Source: Asterochloris sp. CNOR1
Taxonomy: Eukaryota; Chlorophyta; Trebouxiophyceae; Trebouxiales; Trebouxiaceae
DNA: 64,000 bases
Reading direction: 5' to 3'
Assembly: GCA_963969365.1 (NCBI GenBank)
Contig: OZ017753.1
Span: forward strand, 2,108,001 to 2,172,000
Under the pieces are notes generated by a model. The model had not been told where the DNA came from, did no database searches, and worked only from the letters and a program-made list of their open reading frames with translations. Numbering within the stretch: the stretch's first letter is position 1; each line of letters begins with the position of its first letter. Positions 22,201 to 33,359 of this stretch are shown here, one piece after another. A program made the translations under genes and the position numbers.

Positions 22201-25200
22201 AATCATGTTACTAAGCTGTTACCTGCAGTGCGAGGCATGTTGCAATGGCACTGTCAAAGCGATTTGAAACAGCCAATTAGGGCCCCGTCCCTGCACGCTT
22301 CACAGGCTGGCAAGTTATTTTGCACCTACATTGCACCACACCATGGCACATGACCATATGAATATCACTTGCCAGCTGACAGCTTGAGAGTCAAGTTGCA
22401 CTGGAATGCTGCACTGGAATGTCTGAAGTTCACAAGTGCAGCAGTGTATTATGAACAGCTCTTGGCATGAGGGCGTGAGTTGCGGGCTTGGTGCAGCCTC
22501 AGCTGTGAAGGCCCTGTGTTGCCTGCAGGGGCTTGAAGAGGGGCCAGCCTAAGCTGTTCAAAGGGGGCATCGGCAATGGGGCCCTGGGCTCCTTCCGCAA
22601 CAGCAACCTGCGCCTGACGTCTGGGGCTGATGCTGCATTCAAGGCAAGCTGCGGCATTGTCATGTGGCTGCCTGGCCTCTGACGCAGACATATTGTACCT
22701 GTGGCAAGCTGCAACAGCCCTTGCATGGCATATCCCACAGGCTGCTGCCTGGTAGCAGGCCTGGTGGTCTGCTACCGCAGATCAGTGGTGAAAGAGAGAC
22801 ACTGCACCAAGGTCTCCTGCTGGCCTCCCTGCAGGGCACTGGCACCATCCAGCCATGGGTGCCGGGCCTGATCTCACTGAAGGATGGTGATGACAGCGCC
22901 AAGCAGCAGAAAAATGCTGAAATCACCCCAGTGCAGGTAAGGCCCAGCCGGGCCACTTAAGGAGCAGCCTGTGCCCTGCAGGGCTGCTCCTTGTGTTGGC
23001 CCTAAAGCAAGGCATCTCTTGTCAGTTCCACAGAACGTAAAAGAAACAAAGAAGAATGATAAGATCACCATCGTGCATGTGGAGTTACTGAAACTGCCAG
23101 CTGTAGTTAGTGCGCTGCAGCGCCGCTCCTTGCACCCCCATGGCATTGCGCAGGGCGCACTGCGCGCCGCAGAGCACGGCTTGACCTGGCAGACGTCTGT
23201 CATTGTCCAACACTGACCCTGGACAGCACTGCTAAGCAGCAAAGCGTCCAACACTGATCACCACCTGCACAGTTGGACAGGCAGCACTGAGGTCACGTGG
23301 ACTAACCCGCAGGTGGACACCTCGGTCAACTTTGACCAGGTTGGCGGGCTGGACCACTACCTGAAGCAGCTAAATGAGATGGTATTCCTGCCCTTGGTAT
23401 ACCCCGAGCTGTTCGAGTCCTTCCACCTCACGCCGCCTCGGGGGGTGCTCTTCCATGGGCCGCCTGGCACAGGGAAGACTCTGGTGGCCCGAGCGCTGGC
23501 AGCAACCGCGAGCAAGGCTGGCAGAAAGGTGAGCTGAGGAGGACTGCTCATGCTGATGTGAGCTGACGGGCAGCATCACGAACCCAGACCATCACCGCGT
23601 CCAGCTTGTTGACTGCCGCACCCCGCAGACCTGCCACCACAGGCAGGGTCACAGCAGCATGCATGGCTGCAGGGCCACCCTGCTGCTCTGCTGCTGGGTG
23701 GTCCGTCCACCCAGCACTGTGTAACAGCAGCCTTGCATGATCAAGGGGCAGCTGGTGCGTGAAGGGGGTGCAGCCCCCTGCCTGCCTGCTGCTGTGAGGG
23801 CAGATGTATTGAGTGCAGGTTTCCTTTTTCATGCGGAAGGGGGCGGACATTCTATCCAAGTGGGTGGGCGAGGCCGAGCGCCAGCTGAGGCTGCTGTTTG
23901 AGGAAGCTCAGAAGGCCCAGCCCGCCATCATCTTCTTTGATGAAATTGATGGCCTGTGCCCAGTAAGCAGGGCCACTCATGGAACAAAGATGCGTTTGCT
24001 GTGGCTGATTGATGGGATCCGCTGCCATGCCCATGGTGGGGACTGATGGCCTGCCCCCCATGAGTCGGGTTCTGCTCCACCCTCAGGCGCTGTGTGCGTT
24101 GAGGCTGCCCAGTCTGCTGAACGCATGGCTGCAGCGGAGCAGGTTGGTGCCTCACCCATGGGGAAGCGCAGAGGGTGCACAGGTGCCAGACTGCCCAATG
24201 CTGAAGTTCTGTCACTGGCGCCTTCCATCTCTCCCTCCTCCCTGCTTGGGTGGCTACCTTGTCCTCTGAGGTGCACATACCGGGACGGTTGATGCTTAGT
24301 GCTGCAGCTCTGCAGTTTTGGCACACCCAGGTCCATCTGGTCCTTCAGCCTGCTGTGCCTCTGTGTGTGCAGGCACGCAATAGCCGGCAGGACCAGATCC
24401 ACAACAGTATTGTGTCCACACTGCTGGCGCTGATGGACGGGCTGGACTCGCGGGGGCAGGTGGTCATCATTGGAGCCACCAACAGGATCGACTCCCTGGA
24501 CAGCGCTCTGCGGCGGCCTGGCAGGTCCGTGACAGTTGGCTGCAGGTTCTTGATGCCTCATTGCAGAGCTATCAGCGAGCAAAGCGCTCTCAGATGCTGC
24601 ACAGATACTGTGCAACAGCCTGACAGGTAGCTGCGGTTGCTGCTGGTGCATCTGCCCGCAGCCTTGGGATGCAGCTCGACGTCCTGCTGTCTGGACCCCC
24701 GCTTGCAGCCACAGAGTCCCTCAACTGTGCACTGCCGCTGCCTGGCAGGTCGTTGCCCCTCATGGTCAGGGCCACTGTATCTGCATCTGCTGCTTCTTTC
24801 AAACGCAGTTGTAATGCGCCCCCAGACCATTCATGGTGCAGCCAGGACTCTTTCTTCTTGAACAGCTGCAAGTTCAGCCAAGCTTGCAGCCCCCCAAAGT
24901 CAGCAGCTTACGCCGCCGCTGCCTGAGCAAGAGTGCTTGCCCTCCAGCGTGACAGAGCCAGCTGCTGCAAGCAGGAGCATGGGCATGATCAACACAGTCA
25001 AGCTGCAGCTGGTCTTTGCATGACCGCTCTGCTCTCGAGATGCAGGTTTGACCGCGAGCTAGTGTTCCCCCTGCCCAGCGTGGCAGCTCGCTCCTCGATC
25101 CTGGGCATTCACACCACCAAGTGGCGTGAGCCCCCCAGCAAGAAGCTGCGGCAGGACCTGGCTAACCTGTGCGTGGGCTACTGCGGGGCAGACCTCAAGG

Positions 25201-28200
25201 CAAGGCTAGGCACTGCACAGGACGCTCTGCTGGACACAAAAGCCTGGGGCCTGGCACGCACGCCTTCTGCACCCCTCCCTTGGCAAGCCCTATTGTCTGG
25301 GTCCCAAACCCAGCAAGCAGACTTCAGATGATGGCCGGAGAAGGCACAGGACAGGGGTGGGCAGCATGCTGCTGCTTGCCTCCTGTCCCCATCATGCCTG
25401 CTGCCTCCTGGTCTGAGCAGCGATGTCAGCCTAGCCGCCTGACCTAATCTTCACTGTGAAACTAGCAAGGCTGAGTTCTTGGGTGGCCAATAAGCGGCAA
25501 TGCCGTCAGCAACCTCATTGTCATGTGAAGGATGCTGTGCTGAGTTTGGGACCTGGCAATGTCTACAGGCCCTGTGCACGGAGGCATCACTGCATGCCCT
25601 GCGGCGCCAGTATCCCCAGATCTATGAGACCAGCCAGCGCCTGGTGATCGACCCCTCCAGCATCCATGTCGAACGCCGCGATTTCATGTCCGCCTTCAGG
25701 GCCATCACACCCTCCTCCCACCGGGCAGCTGCCACCCATGCCAGGTCAGTCACAGCCTGATGTGGGGTCGGGCCCCCCACCCAGGTGCCATACATGCAGC
25801 CAGGAGATGTCAGCGGCATGCAGCAGCCACATGCAGACCCCATGCATGCCAGAAAAGCGAAGCTGGGTGGCTGGTGCGCCTGCGGGGTTGTTCAGCGTGC
25901 AGGAGCAGTGCTGGCTAGGAATAAGACTTCTGCAGAGGCAGTCAGGGAGCAGTTTGCTGCAGTCCCCTGCTCAATCCAGTGCCCTTTCATTCCATTCCCC
26001 ATCGATGTCATCTAGTGCTGCTTCTGCCTGCCTGCCCGACTGCAATGCATCAAGCAGGCGTCGTGCTCTGCTGCAGCCCTCGTTGCGTGCCCCTTCATGT
26101 GTCTCGCAGCCCTCGCAGCCGGTGCTGAGTCCCCCTGCTGAGCAAGCCACCGCCCAGCACCATGTGTATGTTGTCGGACGCCAGCTGTCAGGCAGTGCTG
26201 TCTCCTCTACTTTCAGGCAGCCCCGTTTTGTGCTGCAGCCCCCTGCCGCCAGCGCTGGCGCCCCTGCTGACCCAGCCCCTGGCGCACGTGCTGGAGAAGC
26301 TGCAGCGCATCTTCCACCCAGCAGCCGCCTGTCTGCGGGCTGCTGTGGAGAGTGGGTCAGGCCCAGGACCGGGGCCGGAGGGGATGGCCACCCAGATAGG
26401 GTCGGGCTCTGGGTTTGGAGGTGATTGGGGACTGGGCGCACCCCTTGAGGCGGATTATGTCGATGAGGACTCTGGTGAGCAGGGCAGGCAGAACCCACTA
26501 GCCACCTGGTTCCTGCGCCTCTCAAGGCATCCTCAGTAACGAGCCCAGCAGTCACACAGTGATGCCACTTCTGGGCCGTGGCCTCATATCAGTGCCAGTG
26601 CAGGGCGGCGAGTTATGTGGTCTGTGACAAGCCCAAGGGCAGCTCAAGAGAGGCTTTTCGCGGTGCAAACATGTGACATGGGCGTGACATGTTGCTGACA
26701 TCACCTGACCCCTGTCTGCAGACGCTGACCTGGACTGGCCCCCGGCCAGCCGCCACAGCGCCGCATTCAGCACCCTGCAGCAGCCCCGCCTGCTGATCTG
26801 CGGGGCAGAGGGCTCCGGCCAGGCTCACCTGGCGCCGGCAGTGCTCTACGCGCTGGAAGGCCTCCCTGTGCACGCCATTGACCTGCCCAAGCTGTTGTCA
26901 GACTCAAGGTGGGTGATTGTTTGCCTGCACCTGGCAGGATCTCCCTTTCTCAAGGCCAGCAGTGGTCGAGCTGTGCAAAGGGGACTATGCTCCTGCAGGT
27001 GGAGGTCTTTGCTATTTATCTCATAATTTTGTAGCACAGAGCTTCTGGTACCTGACAGCTGTGCTGTGACCCAGAAAAACAGCAATGCAACAGCCGTGAA
27101 ACATCCCATGCGGAACTAAAGCAACCCTGTGCAGACCAGACCCCAACTCTGTGCAGGTGTGCAGAGGAGGCCCTCCTGCAGGCAGTGGTAGAGGCACGGC
27201 GTGCAGCACCTGCCATCTTGTTCCTGCCCCACCTGCAGCTGTGGTGGGAGACAGCGCCTCACTCCCTCAGAGCCAGCCTGTGGATGATGCTGGTGAGCTG
27301 GGGGCAGTGCGTTTCTGGCAGCTGAACTCGGCATGTTGTGCTCCTGGGGGCGCCTTGCTCGGAACCCAGGGGCGGCTGCATCATACAGGTTTCACACCAC
27401 TTGCGAAGGCCTGCTTGTGGACGTGCTGGTGCGCCATGTCATGTCCCTGGTGTCCCCATAGGCTTTGAGGCCTCTATGGGGCTGTTAGCAGGCAGGGACT
27501 TGGTGCACTGGGGGCTGGCTGCCCTGCGCCCAGAACCTTGTGCCATTACGCTTGCACTTGGCTGCACAGCGTCTGCACCCTGGTGCAGGTAGATATGCCA
27601 CCAGACCTGCCCCTGTTACTGCTGGCCACGGCAGACGTGCCTGTCACAGAGCTGGAGCCCAGCGTGCAGGAGCTCTTCCATGGCGAGGGTGGGTGGAAAG
27701 ACGGAACTGCCCACCTGGCAGCCCTGCTGACTGGGGCATACCACATCTGCAATGGCTGCTCAGCAGGAGTTGTGCACCTGCACCTGCTGCCAGTTCTTGC
27801 AGCACCCAGCTGACAGGGGCTGCCCCTGGCGACAGCCCCCAGCACAAGGTGGCTGCCTCTGTTAGCTGAGCAGCTGTGGGACCTTGCCACTTGAGGCTGC
27901 TGCAAGGCTATGATGCAGCCTGCTGAGTGCATTGTGGCAACTCATAACAGGCAGATACTGCCTGCTGAGCCTGCATGTCTGCATTCTGCTGGTGCCAGCT
28001 GACTACAAGCTCCTCTTGGTGGCTTGGTGAGTGGCAGCATCGCCTGCTGAGCTTCTGTTTGCACCCCACTCCCTTCCCTCTCTCCCCTGCAGGTGCTGTT
28101 CAAGAGCTGACCCCACCAGCAGCTGAGCAGAGGGCTGCGTTTCTGCGCCTTGTCGTCGAGAGGCTGCCCCAGCCGCCAGCCCCTGTCGGGGTCCGGAAGC

Positions 28201-31200
28201 GCAAGGCGCCGCCAGCACAGGTACACCCCTGGTATGCCAGATGTCCCTGCATGCAGCTGCAGCTGCTTGCCGGGGGGCTGTAAGAGGATCTGCAGCTGAC
28301 TGGGCGCGTCACACCAGCTGTGGCTGGCTGAAAGCGCAAGGCGCTGCACATGACTGGATGTGCTGGACATCCTTGTCATGCAGCTTTTGTATGCCCTTAC
28401 ATCCAGAGGTCATCCTTTTTGCTACATTGGGTCGAGATGTTTGTGTCTGGCCTTTTCTGCACCGAGTCGGGCTGCCCACCCTTGCAGCTGCATGTGGCCC
28501 TGAGTCTGTGAAGGCCAGCAGCGGCCCCACACAAATATGCCTGCTGGCAGGCAAAGCACTGAGACAGGCTTCCCACGCCGGCAGCTGCCTGTGGTGCTTG
28601 AGGGCTTTGGAAGCCCAGCAGCGCTCCAAGGATGGTGTGTCCCCTGCGCCTGAGGCCTTCCCACGCCTGTAGCTGCCTGTGACCCCTGAGGGTGTGGAGG
28701 CAGGGCAGCAACAGAACTTCAACAGGATGATGGCGTGTAGCATGAAAGGAGCTGCCCAATGCTGCAGCTGCCCATCGACCCTGAGGCTGTGGAGGCACAG
28801 CAGCGCACAGAGCGGGAGGCTGCAGCTCGGCAGCAGCGTGAGGCCCACCATGCCGACCATGCTGCCCTGCGGGATCTGCGCGAACACTTCCGTCTGGTCA
28901 TGGACCGGGCCTTCCGCCAGCACAGCGCTGGCCAGCTGTGGCGGCCCCAGCTGCTGGGGGCTGAAGTGCAGGTGGGTTGCTGCTTCGGCTTGAGGAGGGT
29001 GATGGACATGACAATGGTAGGTCTGCTGCAACCCAGCTCCTGTATGCCAGCCTGCTGTTGCGGCCTCAGCTGCTGGGGGTTGAATGCAGCTGGGGTGCTG
29101 GGTCTGCTCCAGAGGAGGTGTGGTAGTGCAGATGGGTCCGGGGGCATAAGTGCTGCCGCCCAGCTGCTGGGGGCTGCAGTGCAGGTGGGGCGCTGCTGCT
29201 GGTTGAGGGAAGGGGGGAGCTGCACTGTATTAAGGGAACTGATGCCCAGCTGATGGTACAGGGCGCCAGCCAGCTGTGGCGGCCCTGAGCTGCGGTGCTG
29301 CAGGTGGGCTGCTGCTTGAGCTCAAGGGGAAGGCAGATGTTGCACTGCTACCAGGAGTACTGCCACTCAGCTGCTGATGCCTGTGGGGACCTCAGCTGGT
29401 AGGAGCGGTTCAGCGGGTGGGGTGCTCTTGGTGCGGCAGTGTTGTTGCATCCTGCCTGCATTTGCATGCCAGTGATGGCGGGAATGAGCTTGCAAGAGCA
29501 CTTAAGCATGTTTTTGCAGCTCATACAGGGTAATGTGCACATACGAAACCCATCACGAGAGTGGATCCGTGACGCCTCTTCATGGATTCCAGCACCTTCA
29601 AAGCACCCACCAGCAACTAGAGCAGCAAGCTGCAAGAGCTGTGCCTGTACACCTTGTGGTGCCTGCAGGCGCAGCCCATGGACTTTGGCACCATCGCGGG
29701 GCGAGTGAATGCGCATGCCTACCCAACCTACGAAGGCTTTGTCACAGATGTGGGCCTCATGCGCTACTTCTGGGAGCAGGTCAGCTGTCCTGCACTTCAA
29801 CCCTGCTTGCCTTGACTGCAACAGGCAGGGTCCCCAGAGGCCGCTTCTGCACAGATGTGCCTGTGACCAGGCGTGCCTGTGACCAGGCGTGCCTGTGACC
29901 TCTTATGAAAGACATGGGGCCCAAGGCACTACATGTGGACAAACATGCGCCATGTCGCTGTGCGGCTCTGCTCGGCTGGGCACCTCCAGATCTACTCAGC
30001 TGGCACCAGCCCTCTCCAGGCCAGGGCTGGTGCTGGCTGTGCAGCTCTGCAAAACGCTCCAAATTTGTAGCCTTACATCATCTGCCATTAGCTGCCGCTC
30101 TGGCGGCAGGCGTCCAAGGGCAGTGTGCCTGCAAGCGCTGATGTTGTGCTCACGGCTAGCACCAAGCAGCATCCCGCTAGCAGCTAGGCAATTTCCTTCT
30201 GTATGCGGCAGTTGCTCACCCTGGGAGCCAGCATCAACAGCACTCCACTGACCAGCTCGGCAATTCCCTGCTGCAGGTGGCAGTAGCCAACCCGGGGAGG
30301 CCAGACTACGCGCACCTGGCGCTGGCGGCAGGCAGCCTGGTTGACCGCATGCTTGCCTGGGCAGCCGACATCCCGGTGGAGCTGCGGGAGCGCTGCACAG
30401 CTGTGGCAGCACGCGGCGGCCCAGCTTTCCCCCCTGAAGGTGGGTCAGCAAGTGTGGCAGCTGATGACGCTTGACAATGGCAGCAGGCAAGCGCGCATGT
30501 GTGGCAGCATGCGGCAGCCCAGCTGCGCCCTCAAGCTGGGCCAATGTGTGTGTCAGCTGCTGGCGCTTGACTACCAGTGCAGGCATACGCATGGCAGCAG
30601 CACTGCCAGGCGGCCTGGCGCCTGTCCAGAGGGTGACTCGACCTCTACACACCTCCAGCTGCTCCAGTGTAGGTCTTTGGCAGCTGCTTGAGTAGCGTGG
30701 CAAAATGTTACTTGGCTTCTTGTCTTGTGGTGGCTCAATCTCAGGCGCTGAAGGGCTGCAAACAGTGCAGCCACCCCAGGTGAGTAGACCCGTGACTCCT
30801 TACCTGTGCAGGGGAGGTGTCTGAGGAGGGGCGCGCCGCTGGGGCTCATCGGGTCTGGCTGGAGCAGAGGAAGGCAGCACAGGAGGCTGCAGCTGCCCAG
30901 GAGGCGGCCGAGGAGGCCGTCAGGTGGGCACCCACCAGGCCTTGCTTCAGGATCTTGTGCTTGCTACGGCAGCAAGTCAGCTCCTTGGTGCCTCGCGTGG
31001 GCTGGCTCTTGCATGCTGTTGCCTGTGCAGCTAGGTGGGCGACTGCTGGGCTGGTTCAGATTCCAAAAGCCTGCGTGTGGCGGCACATGTACCTCACAGC
31101 AGCTCTTGGTCACCTCAAGTGCTCCGCTGTGCGTCACATATTCAAGTAGTGTGATTCTCAAGGTCTCATGCAGGGCTTACAATCTTCCCACTTGCCAAGC

Positions 31201-33135
31201 ATACACCACTTGCTCCGTCATGCATCAGAAACACTGCGCAAGGGGCTGCCCGACAGGGTGCCAACCACGCTGTGCAGGCAGGAGTCGCGCAGAGCCACGC
31301 GCAAGCATCACCGGGACAGCCCCATAGACGCTGATGTGCACAGCGACCCCGAGGCACTGCTGCGGGCAGGCAGGGCAGCCCTTGCAACAGCTGCTGCAGC
31401 AGAGGCCCAGGCAGCAAAGCGCCACAAGGCTGGCCCCGGACATGCTGTTCGCTTTGCACAGGCTGTCGAAGTCATCGTCAATGACGACCAGACTGAACAG
31501 CAGGGGTTCACTGCAGACAGGACTGCAGGTGAGGTCAAGCGCCCTGAAGCTTTCTCGAGCAACAGGGTCTGTCGCTCACCTGCTCAAGGCAGTGGCAGAC
31601 ATGTGGAATCTACTGCCGTTGTCACGAATCACGGCTTCGGTATGACGGGCCATGGGCTCTCTCGACTGAGCGTACCTGTGCAACTTCTGCGCTTTCAATG
31701 AAATGTGCAGAGGCAGCAGACGTGCATCTTTGCTCACGGCAAAGATTTTGCTGACTGAGCACCTTACCCCATGCAGAGGCTGCTGCAGCTGCCGCCAATG
31801 AGGATGCTGACATGGAAGAGGTGCTGAACGGCAGTCACGCTGGAGCCTCAGCCATGGATCTGAATGTTCCTGGCCACGCTGCTCCCAGCCTAGCCCAACT
31901 GTCGCCCACCCCAGCTGCCAGGCAGGGCAGCAGTGCCCTGCAGGGGCACCTGCAGGGCGCCGCGCTGGCGGGTCAGCAGGGACTGCCTGAGCAGACAGCG
32001 GCGGTGCTGGCCAGCAGGGACTCTCTTGAGCTTGCCAAGCAGCAGGCTGAGGCGCTTGGGCGCATGCGCGGGGCTGATGCTACCACCCCTGGCGCAGCCC
32101 TCAGCCCTCGCAGCAGGAGCCAGACAAGTGAGCATCAATTTCATCTGTACAAAGGCCTTCCGCCTGAAGTTGCTTGTGTCTAGGGGCGCTGCCGGTGATC
32201 CACAGACCCCGCAGCAGGAGCCAGACAAGCGAGCCTCAATATGCACTGCGGTGCCTTCCAGCGTTAGGCTGTTACATCTGGGATGGCTTGCTCAGACTTG
32301 CATGTGTACTGCTTTTTGGTGAGGTGTGACAAATCGCCAGGCCAGCGCAAAGGGAACTTTCCTTGCTGTGCAGGTGCGAGACATTCAAGGGGCGTAGGGG
32401 GGCAGCAGCCGAATGGGCTGACCCCAATGTCAGCGGGTGCAGGCAGCGGGCTGCTGCACGCCACATGCTCAGGCCTGTTGCCTGCCCAGCCGGCTGTGCC
32501 AAACAGTAATGTGCTGGCAGCCACAACGCGCTCCAACAGGCTGTCTCCTGATGGGCTGCCAAGTCCCAGCCTAGGCAAGGCTGCAGCAGGGGCTGGAAGC
32601 GCAGCGCTGGCAGGGCCAGTCGACTCCCCTGCACCCTCTCTGTCGGCACTCTGTGCTGCACACGCAGGTCACACACCCTTTCCAGGCAAGGGGTTGCAGG
32701 CAGCAGCTGCAACAGGTACTTCTGCGGCTGCTGGTCTCAATGAGGTTCTGGAACCCGTGCCTAAGCCTCAGAGGCCAACGCCAGAGCCCCATCTTGTCAC
32801 GCAGGCAGAGCAGCTGCTGGTGAGTAGCCATCCATGAAACAGCAATGGGCCGGCAGTGACTGCTAGCCAGATGTCTTCCAGGCAGTTCTTGAGAGACAAG
32901 GCAAGATCTGTGTTTCCAGCATGCCCTCACGTGCTGATGTGAGGCTGCACATCTGCAGGACGCCTTAAAGGACAGCACTGAGGGGTCCTTGCTGGAAGGT
33001 TTAGTTGAGGTTCATGCACGCCTGGCAAGGGTGCTGCAAGACAATGTGCGCACTGTGGACAGGGCATCTGTGCTGGCAGCGGCAAGAGCAGCAGTGCAGT
33101 ACCTTGTGTCTCAGCAGTGCAATTCGCTTATGTGA
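19208..33135 (+). CDS. ATAD2/Yta7-type AAA+ ATPase with bromodomain
   Basis: Chromatin-bound AAA+ ATPase family that handles histone H3-H4. Main exons: 19208-19349, 19602-19759, 20049-20157, 20412-20590, 21651-21868, 22529-22643, 22835-22936, 23313-23528, 23819-23962, 24373-24534, 25046-25199, 25569-25744, 26239-26474, 26722-26908, 27157-27292, 27589-27688, 28093-28220, 28768-28971, 29669-29779, 30277-30439, 30812-30923, 31278-31528, 31777-32127, 32374-32819 and 32959-33135. The N-terminus is acidic and Ser-rich. AAA1 is intact: Walker A GPPGTGKT, Walker [14 protein letters not shown] sensor, RRPGRFDRE, and [13 protein letters not shown] across a GC-AG intron. AAA2 is degenerate ([10 protein letters not shown] instead of GxxGxGKT), as in Yta7. 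A bromodomain follows ([46 protein letters not shown]). The tail is low-complexity and ends in a helix and QCNSLM. The true start lies upstream of 19208 and was not found. Confidence 0.9.
21504..21661 (+). repeat. Duplicated acceptor and exon start (ATAD2-like gene)
   Basis: CTGCAGGACTTCTCTCT at 21645-21661 is the acceptor and start of an exon (DFSLSS). The identical 17 bases occur at 21504-21520, 141 bp upstream, with partly similar flanks. Confidence 0.75.
24490..24775 (+). repeat. Exon-end copies after AAA1 sensor exon
   Basis: The exon end at 24490-24540 (ACTCCCTGG..., CGGCCTGGCAG then GTCCGT) has degenerate copies ending near 24624 (GCCTGACAG then GTAGCT) and 24752 (GCTGCCTGGCAG then GTCGTT). 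Each copy keeps a potential GT donor. Confidence 0.6.
28431..28815 (+). repeat. Acceptor-bearing tandem array, 4 copies
   Basis: Four degenerate copies of a unit of 88-97 bp, with GCAGCTGC-type cores at 28484, 28581, 28669 and 28764. Each core is followed by a CCTGAGxxTGTGGAGGC-like stretch and CAGCAGCG. The last copy is the real acceptor and start of exon 28768-28971 ([13 protein letters not shown]). The earlier three are in the intron, two of them with an intact CAG. Confidence 0.85.
28931..29420 (+). repeat. Donor-bearing tandem array, 4-5 copies
   Basis: Copies of the exon 3' end and donor. The CAGCTGCTGGGGG core lies at 28948 (real exon end), 29067, 29161 and, weaker, 29287 and about 29368. 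The CAGGTGGG donor stretch is kept in copies three and four. Spacing is irregular, about 80-126 bp. Together with the preceding array, exon 28768-28971 is flanked on both sides by copies of its own edges. Confidence 0.8.
29858..29900 (+). repeat. 16-bp tandem repeat, 2.7 copies
   Basis: TGCCTGTGACCAGGCG repeats at 29858, 29874 and partly 29890, without mismatch, inside an intron of the ATAD2-like gene. Confidence 0.9.
30182..30600 (+). repeat. Copies flanking both sides of a bromodomain exon
   Basis: Exon 30277-30439 has an upstream copy of its acceptor region: AGCTAGGCAATTTCC at 30182 against AGCTCGGCAATTCCC at 30254, period 72. It also has a downstream copy of its 3' end: TGTGGCAGCACGCGG at 30402 against TGTGGCAGCATGCGG at 30500, period 98, continuing past the donor. 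Confidence 0.85.
32105..32241 (+). repeat. Very similar exon-end plus donor duplication
   Basis: GCAGCAGGAGCCAGACAAG and the following donor bases at 32110-32139 recur at 32211-32240, offset 101 bp, with about 28 of 30 bases equal. The real donor is GTGAGC; the copy has GCGAGC. This is the least decayed copy seen. Confidence 0.9.
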
Positions 33136-33326
33136 CTTTGGACTGCCAGCAATGCCCTGCCTGGCCGCTGAGTTGGCAGCCACCAGCTTATGTTGTATCA
33201 ACTAGATAGGCAAGCCCTCCTCAACGATTCTTATGCAGGACATTCAGTGCCAGTTGAAAGCTGACATTGTCGCCCTTCCCACTACTGTCATGCGCAGCGC
33301 CACCTTTCATGAACATTTCATGATCA
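33136..33326. other. Convergent intergenic spacer
   Basis: Spacer between the ends of the ATAD2-like gene (+) and the HORMA gene (-), AT-richer than its surroundings. I see no gene here. Confidence 0.6.
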
Positions 33327-33355
33327 TTACATTGCAAAGTGTTGAAGTGTTTACA
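33327..33355 (-). terminator. Probable polyadenylation signals TGTAA (x2)
   Basis: On the minus strand TGTAA occurs at 33351-33355 and 33327-33331, just past the HORMA-gene stop codon (33360-33362), in a locally AT-rich stretch. The second is at a sensible distance for a short 3' UTR. Confidence 0.5.
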
Positions 33356-33359
33356 ATGT

